From Burkholderia glumae LMG 2196 = ATCC 33617 (GTDB lineage Bacteria; Pseudomonadota; Gammaproteobacteria; Burkholderiales; Burkholderiaceae): a stretch of 64,000 nucleotides of DNA. Of this stretch, positions 58,589 to 64,000 are shown in pieces. The first letter of the stretch is position 1, and every line of letters starts with the position of its first letter. Where the stretch lies: positions 1 through 64,000 of the forward strand of contig NZ_CP009435.1 of assembly GCF_000960995.1 (NCBI RefSeq), given 5' to 3'. Made by a program: the position numbers and the translations under genes. The notes under the pieces were generated by a model. It worked only from the letters and a program-made list of their open reading frames with translations, searched no databases and was not told the DNA's origin.

Positions 58589-59169
58589 AATCGGTCTGCG
58601 TCTATTGCGGTTCGGCCTCGGGCGTGCGCGGCGTGTATGCCGAAGCGGCGCGCGGCTTCGGCCAGGCGTTGGCCGCGGCCGAACTCACGCTCGTGTACGG
58701 CGGCGGCCGCGTCGGGCTGATGGGCATCGTCGCCGACGCGGTGCTGGCCGCCGGCGGACGCGCGATCGGCGTGATCCCGCAACTGCTGCTGGACAAGGAA
58801 GTCGGCCACCAGGGGCTGACCGAACTGCATGTGGTGCCCGACATGCACCACCGCAAGAAGATGATGGCCGACCGGTCGGACGCGTTCGTCGCCATGCCGG
58901 GCGGCGCCGGCACGCTCGAGGAGTTCTTCGAGGTGTTCACCTGGGCGCAGCTCGGCTACCACCGCAAGCCGGTCGCGCTGCTCAACGTCGAGGGCTTCTA
59001 CGATCCGCTCGTGGCGATGTTGCGGCATACCGTCGACGAGGGCTTCATGGCCAATCCCTATCTCGACTCGCTCTGCATCGACACGACGGCCGGTGGCCTG
59101 CTCGACCAGCTGCGCCGCTATCGGCCGCCCGCGCGAGACAAGTGGCAACCGGCGGCCGAGGCGCCCTGA
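58585..59169 (+). CDS. LOG family protein (TIGR00730), nucleotide 5'-monophosphate phosphoribohydrolase
   Basis: A 194-residue Rossmann-fold hydrolase. The signature PGGAGTLEEFFE (about 111-122) and YGGGRVGLMG are those of LOG (Lonely Guy) proteins, which release free bases from nucleoside monophosphates, in some cases cytokinins. The start overlaps the TetR stop (ATGA), so the two are translationally coupled. Length is normal. A degraded SDR gene follows. Confidence 0.92.
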   Translation: MKSVCVYCGSASGVRGVYAEAARGFGQALAAAELTLVYGGGRVGLMGIVADAVLAAGGRAIGVIPQLLLDKEVGHQGLTELHVVPDMHHRKKMMADRSDAFVAMPGGAGTLEEFFEVFTWAQLGYHRKPVALLNVEGFYDPLVAMLRHTVDEGFMANPYLDSLCIDTTAGGLLDQLRRYRPPARDKWQPAAEAP

Positions 59170-59245
59170 GGCGCGCCGCCCTCCTCGCCGCGCCCGACCA
59201 GTGCGCGGGTCTTGCCCGCCAACCCGGCCCAGGCGCCGCGCCCCG

Positions 59246-59824
59246 ATGTCCGTCCCGCTCGACCAGAGCGTCCTCGTGACGGGCGCGAGCCGCGGCATCG
59301 GGGCCGCCATCGCACGGCTCGCCGCGGCGCGCGGCTGAGCTGTCGGCGTCAACTACGCGCGCGACGCGCAGGCGGCCGGCCGTCGCCGAGGCGATCCGCG
59401 CCGCCGGCGGGCGTGCCGCCACGATTCGCGGCGACGTGGCCGTCGAGGCCGACGTGATCGCGATGTTCGATGCCGTCGAGGCCGAACTCGGCCCGCTCGA
59501 CGCGCTCGTCAACCATGCCGGGATCGTCGCGCCGCCGCAGCCGCTCGCCGAGATGGACCTCGCGCGGCTCAGGCGCGTGTTCGACGTCAACGTGCTGGGC
59601 GCCTACCTCTGCGCGCGCGAGGCCGCCCGGTAGCCGCCCACCGATCGCGGCGCACGCGGCGCGCGATCGTCAACGTCTCATCGCTCGCTGCACGGCTCGG
59701 CGCGCTCACGCCGATCGGCCGGCCGGGTCGGGCCGACGAGGTGGCCGAGGCCATCGTCTGGCTGCTCGGCGACGGCCCGTCCTATGTGATCGGCACGCTG
59801 GCCGACGTAGGCGACGGCCGCTAG
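59246..59824 (+). pseudogene. SDR family oxidoreductase, decayed
   Basis: Remains of a short-chain dehydrogenase. The NAD motif VTGASRGIGAAIARLAA is intact at 59276-59329, but a TGA stop follows at 59336. After a first frameshift near 59375-59385, GPLDALVNHAGIVAPP is read up to TAG at 59631. A second frameshift near 59640-59660 leads to AIVNVSSLAARLG. The next residues jump to PIGRPGRADEVAEAIVWLL, so about 60 residues with the catalytic Tyr and Lys are missing. It ends at 59824 (TAG). The gene cannot make an active enzyme. Confidence 0.85.
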
Positions 59825-60181
59825 CCGGCATACCCACCACGAGTTCGCCGGCCGAGAGCCGCCGTCAGCACCGCCCCTGCCTGGCGCCGAAACGCCGAAA
59901 CCGGCCGCTCGCGCCGTCTCGAAGCCATGACACGTCCACCGATTCACCGTCGACGGCTCCCGCGCTGTCGCACAAAAACGACGCGCGCAAACGTGCAATC
60001 GACAAATTTGCACACGCTCGAAAAATTCTCACACTGGCACGACAGTTTACGTAACAAGTGGTAATAAAAACGTGCTTTACTAGGGCCATCGTGGTATCCG
60101 CCGCGTTTCGCCTCCCCACGGCAATCCTCACCAACCGGCCGAAGTCGCTGGCTGGGCAACCGATTTCTGAGACGTTCTTCG
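59825..60181 (+). other. Intergenic region before the GT39 gene
   Basis: About 357 bases. The centre (59970-60080) is AT-rich and repetitive, consistent with a promoter region, but no clear hexamer pair is seen. Nothing resembling a gene was found. Confidence 0.4.
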
Positions 60182-62047
60182 ATGCAGGGACCCGCAACTC
60201 CCGGCGGTGCGCGCTCGTCCGCACCCGCCCCCTTTCGTCATACCAAAGGCTCGGAGCGCCCACCCGCCGGCAAGACAAGCGCCACCACCCAGGCCGCAAT
60301 GCCGCTCGCCGACCACGCCTGGCCGCGCGTGCAGGCAGCCGCATTCGCGCTGACCGGGCTGCGCGTCTGGCTGCTGGTCGCCACGGTGGCCTGCGCGTAT
60401 CTGCTGCCCGGCATCCTCGGCCACGACCCTTGGAAGCAGGACGAGACCTACACGTTCGGCATCATCCAGCACATGCTCGACACCGGCGACCTGATCGTGC
60501 CGACCAACGCCGGCCAGCCGTTCCTCGAGAAGCCGCCGCTCTACGATTGGACCGCGGCGGCGCTGGCCAAGCTGTTCGGCCGCTACCTGCCGCTGCACGA
60601 CGCGGCGCGGCTGGCGAGCGCGCTGTTCGCTGCGCTCGCGTTCGGCTTCATGGCCCGCGCCGCGCGCATTGCGAGCGGCGCGCGGCGCTGGTTTGATCTC
60701 GACGTGATCGGCCCGGTTGCGCTCTGCGCGGGCACGCTGGTGGTGGTCAAGCACGTCCACGACATGATGACCGACGTGGCGCTGATGGCCGGTACCGCGA
60801 TCGCGTTCTCGTCGCTGCTCGAACTCGTGACGGCCCGCTGCGGCGGGCGCCCCGCGGGCCGCTTCGCGGCGGCCGGCTTCGGCGCGGGGGTCGGCATCGC
60901 GCTGATGACCAAGGGCCTGTTCGTGCCACTGGTGTTCGGCGCGACGCTCGCGGCACTGCTCGTGCTGTATCCGGCCTGCCGCAGCCGTGCGTTCTTCCGC
61001 TCGCTAGGCGTGGCCGCGCTGGTGTTCGCGCCGTTCGCGCTGATCTGGCCGATCGCGCTGCTGCTGCGCTCCGAGACGCTGTTCATGACTTGGTTCTGGG
61101 ACAACAACGTCGGCCGCTTCTTCGGCTTTTCGGTGCCGCGTCTCGGCGCCGAGAACGATAAGCCGCTGTTCATCTGGCGCGCGCTGCTCACGGTCGGCTT
61201 CCCGGTCGGCCCGCTCGCGGCCTGGGCGCTCGCCGCAGGCCGCTGGCGTGCCTGGCGCGTGCCGGCCGTCGGGCTGCCCGCGCTGTTCGCGGGCATCGGC
61301 ATGATCGTGCTGCAGATGGCCGCCACCTCGCGCCAGCTCTACATCCTGCCGTTCATCGCGCCGCTCGCGCTGTTGGCGGCGGACGCCGTGGCCCGCCTGC
61401 CGACGCGGGTCGCGCGCGGCTGGGACTACCTGAGCCGCGTGCTGTTCGGCGCGGCGGCCGGCCTCGCCTGGTACATCTGGTCGATCGTCACCTCGTACCA
61501 CGCGTCGCGCGAGCCGATTCGCTGGCTCGGCCGCTGGCTGCCGCTCGACTGGACCGCGCCGCTCGAGTTGCCGTTCACGCTCGCCGCGGTGGCACTGACG
61601 ATCGGCTGGCTGTGGCTGCTGCCGTCGCTGCGCACGACCGGCAAATGGCGCGGCGCGCTATCGTGGGCGACCGGCGTGCTGCTGGTGTGGGGGCTGATCT
61701 TCACGCTGCTGCTGCCGTGGCTCGACGCCGCCAAGAGCTATCGCTCGGTGTTCGCGAGCCTCGACCGGCAGCTCAAGCCGCAGTGGAGCGAAGGCGATTG
61801 CATGGCGAGCCTCGGGCTCGGCGAGTCGGAAGCGCCGATGCTCTATTACTTCACCGGCATCCAGCACCGGCCGGTCGCCAACCCCGCCGACACGGCCTGC
61901 ACCTGGCTGATCGTGCAGGGGCTGCGCGCGGTCACGCCGGAGCCCGGCGCCGAGTGGCAGCCGTTCTGGTCGGGCGCGCGGCCCGGCGACGACAAGGAGC
62001 TGCTGCGCGTCTACGTGCGCACCCCGCAAGGCGGCGCCAAGCCTTGA
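60182..62047 (+). CDS. ArnT-like glycosyltransferase family 39 protein
   Basis: An inner-membrane glycosyltransferase of 621 residues from the first start, or 582 from Met40 at 60299, which fits the first helix better. It has about 12 helices and GHDPWKQDETYTFGI with the acidic active-site pair, then EKPPLYDW, typical of ArnT-like GT39 enzymes that use undecaprenyl-phosphate sugars. ArnT adds aminoarabinose to lipid A; this protein may do this or another sugar. No arn genes are nearby. The ribosome site is weak for both starts. Confidence 0.87.
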   Translation: MQGPATPGGARSSAPAPFRHTKGSERPPAGKTSATTQAAMPLADHAWPRVQAAAFALTGLRVWLLVATVACAYLLPGILGHDPWKQDETYTFGIIQHMLDTGDLIVPTNAGQPFLEKPPLYDWTAAALAKLFGRYLPLHDAARLASALFAALAFGFMARAARIASGARRWFDLDVIGPVALCAGTLVVVKHVHDMMTDVALMAGTAIAFSSLLELVTARCGGRPAGRFAAAGFGAGVGIALMTKGLFVPLVFGATLAALLVLYPACRSRAFFRSLGVAALVFAPFALIWPIALLLRSETLFMTWFWDNNVGRFFGFSVPRLGAENDKPLFIWRALLTVGFPVGPLAAWALAAGRWRAWRVPAVGLPALFAGIGMIVLQMAATSRQLYILPFIAPLALLAADAVARLPTRVARGWDYLSRVLFGAAAGLAWYIWSIVTSYHASREPIRWLGRWLPLDWTAPLELPFTLAAVALTIGWLWLLPSLRTTGKWRGALSWATGVLLVWGLIFTLLLPWLDAAKSYRSVFASLDRQLKPQWSEGDCMASLGLGESEAPMLYYFTGIQHRPVANPADTACTWLIVQGLRAVTPEPGAEWQPFWSGARPGDDKELLRVYVRTPQGGAKP

Positions 62048-62081
62048 GCCAAGCGGCGCGAGCGCCGCGCCGCCGCACGCC

Positions 62082-62498
62082 TCAACCCGGTCGATTGCGC
62101 ATCCAGTCGGCCGTATCGTAGAACGAATGCATGAGCCGCTCGCGCAGCGGCGCCGCCAGCCCGATGTCCTCCATCGCCCAGGCCATGCAGCGCAGCCACT
62201 GGTCGCGCTCCGACGAGCCGATCGGGAACGGCAGGTGCCGCGCGCGCAGCCGCGGATGGCCGAAGCGGCTCACGTAATGGTCGGGGCCGCCCAGCCAGCC
62301 GCACAGGAACCAGAAGGTCTTGTCGCGCGAGCCGTCGAGCGAGGCCGGATGCAGCGCGCGGATTCCCGCGAACTCGGGTTCGAGATCCATCAGGTCGTAG
62401 AAGCGGTCGATCAGCTCGCGCACGCGCGCCTCGCCGCCCACCAGGTCGAACGCGCTCGGCTTCGCCTGCGCGCTGTCGTCGGTCACATCGTCGGTCAT
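62082..62498 (-). CDS. Group II truncated haemoglobin
   Basis: A 138-residue 2-on-2 globin. Residues of the haem pocket are seen: Tyr in LIDRFYDLM (B10), the proximal His in RARHLPFPI, and Trp in QWLRCMAWAM (G8), the group II marker. It likely handles O2, NO or peroxide. Start 62498 (MTDDVTDDS); the frame is open to 62750 but that part lacks globin character. It lies 40 bases after the permease stop, on the same strand. Confidence 0.92.
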   Translation of the reverse strand: MTDDVTDDSAQAKPSAFDLVGGEARVRELIDRFYDLMDLEPEFAGIRALHPASLDGSRDKTFWFLCGWLGGPDHYVSRFGHPRLRARHLPFPIGSSERDQWLRCMAWAMEDIGLAAPLRERLMHSFYDTADWMRNRPG

Positions 62499-62538
62499 AC
62501 GGGAAACCGGAATTCGGGAAAAGCGCAACGATACCGCA

Positions 62539-64000
62539 TCAGGCATCGCGCAACGAGCGCAGCGCCGGACGCGCCAGCACCCGGCGCAGGCTCCACCAGC
62601 CCGCCGCGCCCGCGCAGACGATGCCCGCGGCGATGCCGGCCGGCACCAGCCAAGGATTGAGCGCGAGTTCGAAACGGAACACCTGGACGGCCAGCACCGA
62701 GCCGATCGCGAGCGCGCCGAGCGCCGCGCACACGCCGGCGATGGTGCCAACGATCACGAATTCGGCGCGCTGCACCGCGCCGATCTGCGCGCGTGACGCG
62801 CCGAGCGCGCGCAGCAGCGCCGCCTCGCGCTCACGCTCGTCGCGGCTGCCGGCCAAGGCCGTGTAGAGCACCAGGATGCCCGCCGCGAGCGTGAAGCCGA
62901 ACAGCAGCTGCACGGCACCCACCACCTGCAGCAGCACGCGCTGCACCTGCGCGAGAATCGGCGCGACGTCGATGGCCGTGATGCCGGGCTGGCGAGCGAT
63001 CAACCCGTCGATCACGCGCGAGCGCCGCGGCGGCAGATGGAAGCTCGTGATGTACATCGCCGGCATGTCCTCCAGCGCGGCAGGCGGCATCAGCACGAAG
63101 AAATTCACGCGGAAGGTGCCCCAGTCGAGCTTGCGGATGCTGGTCACGGGCGCCTCCACGGTGAGCCCGGTCACGTCGAAGCGCAGCGTGTCGCCGAGCT
63201 TCACGCCGAGCGCCTTCGCGAGCCCCGCCTCGATCGACACCTGCGGCTGCGAGGAAACGCCGAACCAGCGCCCTGCCACGATCCGGTTGTCGTCGGGCAG
63301 CTGCGTCGTGTACGACAGATTGAATTCGCGGTCGACGAGCCGGCGCGTGTTCGCCTCGGCGTAGCTGTCGGGGTTCACGGGGCGGCCGTCGATCGCGATC
63401 AGGCGGCCGCGCACCATCGGCTCGAGCGGCGCGTCGTCGATGCCCTGCGAGGCGAGGTAACGAACCACCTCGGGCCGCTGATCGGGCTGGATGTCGATCA
63501 GGAACTGGTTCGGCGCGTCGGGCGGCGTCGATTTGCGCCAGCCGGCCACCAGGTCGTCGCGCGTGATCGAGATCAGCAGCAGGCACATCAGGCCGAGCGC
63601 GAGCGCGGTGATCTGCAGCGCGCTGGCCGCGCCGCGCCGATGCAGCGAGGCGATCGCGTAGCGCCAGCCGAGCCCGGCCCCGACCCGCGCGTCGCGCACC
63701 GCGCGCGCGGCCGCGAACAACAGCACGCGTGCCAGCGTCGCGAACAGCACGAGGCCGCCCGCGAAGCCGCCCGCCACGATCAGGCCGAGCATCAGGTTGC
63801 CGGCCGCCGCGATCAGCAGCGCCGCGAACAGCACCACGCCGAGCCCGTAGCCGAGCCAGGCGGCGCGCCCCTCGCCGCCCCACTCGCGGCGCAGCACGCG
63901 CACCGGCGGCACGCGCGTGAGCGGCATCAGCGGCGGCAGCGCGAAGCCGAGCAGCAGCACCAGCCCGGCGCCCACCCCGACCAGCGCGGGCGCGATGCCG
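62539..64000 (-). CDS. FtsX-like ABC transporter permease, partial (C-terminal part)
   Basis: At least 487 residues, open to the window edge, so the N-terminus is outside. It is the second half of a large permease of the YbbP type: two FtsX-like domains with about eight helices, a long periplasmic loop in between and the final core DEREREAALLRALGASRAQIGAVQRAEF. The ATPase partner (YbbA) is expected upstream, outside the window. Probably lipid or lipoprotein export; substrate unknown. Confidence 0.88.
   Translation of the reverse strand, partial: GIAPALVGVGAGLVLLLGFALPPLMPLTRVPPVRVLRREWGGEGRAAWLGYGLGVVLFAALLIAAAGNLMLGLIVAGGFAGGLVLFATLARVLLFAAARAVRDARVGAGLGWRYAIASLHRRGAASALQITALALGLMCLLLISITRDDLVAGWRKSTPPDAPNQFLIDIQPDQRPEVVRYLASQGIDDAPLEPMVRGRLIAIDGRPVNPDSYAEANTRRLVDREFNLSYTTQLPDDNRIVAGRWFGVSSQPQVSIEAGLAKALGVKLGDTLRFDVTGLTVEAPVTSIRKLDWGTFRVNFFVLMPPAALEDMPAMYITSFHLPPRRSRVIDGLIARQPGITAIDVAPILAQVQRVLLQVVGAVQLLFGFTLAAGILVLYTALAGSRDEREREAALLRALGASRAQIGAVQRAEFVIVGTIAGVCAALGALAIGSVLAVQVFRFELALNPWLVPAGIAAGIVCAGAAGWWSLRRVLARPALRSLRDA

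Overview
The window is a stretch of high-GC chromosome from a betaproteobacterium, almost certainly Burkholderia in the broad sense. The evidence is the rRNA operon with tRNA-Ala/tRNA-Ile spacer, a nuoA-N operon ending in a DUF2818 gene, the order ilvB-ilvN-ilvC-psd-pssA-leuA, and families typical of Burkholderiales (DUF2863, DUF1178, DUF3619, DUF3106). The species cannot be fixed from sequence alone. I see no CRISPR array, insertion sequence, integrase, prophage or plasmid function; this is mostly core chromosome.

Layout. 1-3201: the 5' part of an rRNA operon on the minus strand (promoter, boxA leader, 16S, tRNA-Ile, tRNA-Ala, start of 23S). 3528-7339: a DUF2863 protein, a LuxR-type regulator, a solitary CbiM-like permease and a secreted protein with a lysine-rich tail. 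7471-11980: M14 carboxypeptidase, YaaA, a PIN protein, an aminotransferase and a glutathione transferase. 12195-19582: two converging acyl-CoA gene sets: enoyl-CoA hydratase, histidine phosphatase, kinase-like protein and acyl-CoA dehydrogenase on plus; two acyl-CoA dehydrogenases and two MaoC hydratases on minus. 19642-36089: DUF1178, NUDIX, DUF2818 and the complete 14-gene NADH dehydrogenase I operon, all minus.

36204-41633: tRNA-Leu, secG, tpiA, a quinone oxidoreductase and the rpsO-pnp pair, all minus. 41913-45106: a lipoprotein, then a beta-carbonic anhydrase paired with a SulP anion transporter. 45191-52132: the branched-chain amino acid genes ilvB, ilvN, ilvC and leuA with psd and pssA (phosphatidylethanolamine synthesis) among them. 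52468-54780: an ECF sigma factor followed by DUF3619, DUF3106 and RDD membrane proteins, overlapping by four bases at two junctions. 55099-59169: metallophosphoesterase, GT4 glycosyltransferase, diacylglycerol kinase, TetR regulator and LOG-family hydrolase. 59246-59824 is a decayed SDR dehydrogenase. 60182-64000: an ArnT-like GT39 membrane glycosyltransferase, a truncated haemoglobin and the end of an FtsX-like permease that runs off the window.

The best candidates for under-described biology are the sigma/DUF3619/DUF3106/RDD module, the kinase-acyl-CoA dehydrogenase locus with a 16-bp palindrome upstream, and the secreted protein with a histone-H1-like tail. None can be claimed as a new system from sequence alone. 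Long open frames antisense to genes are common here and were treated as high-GC shadows.
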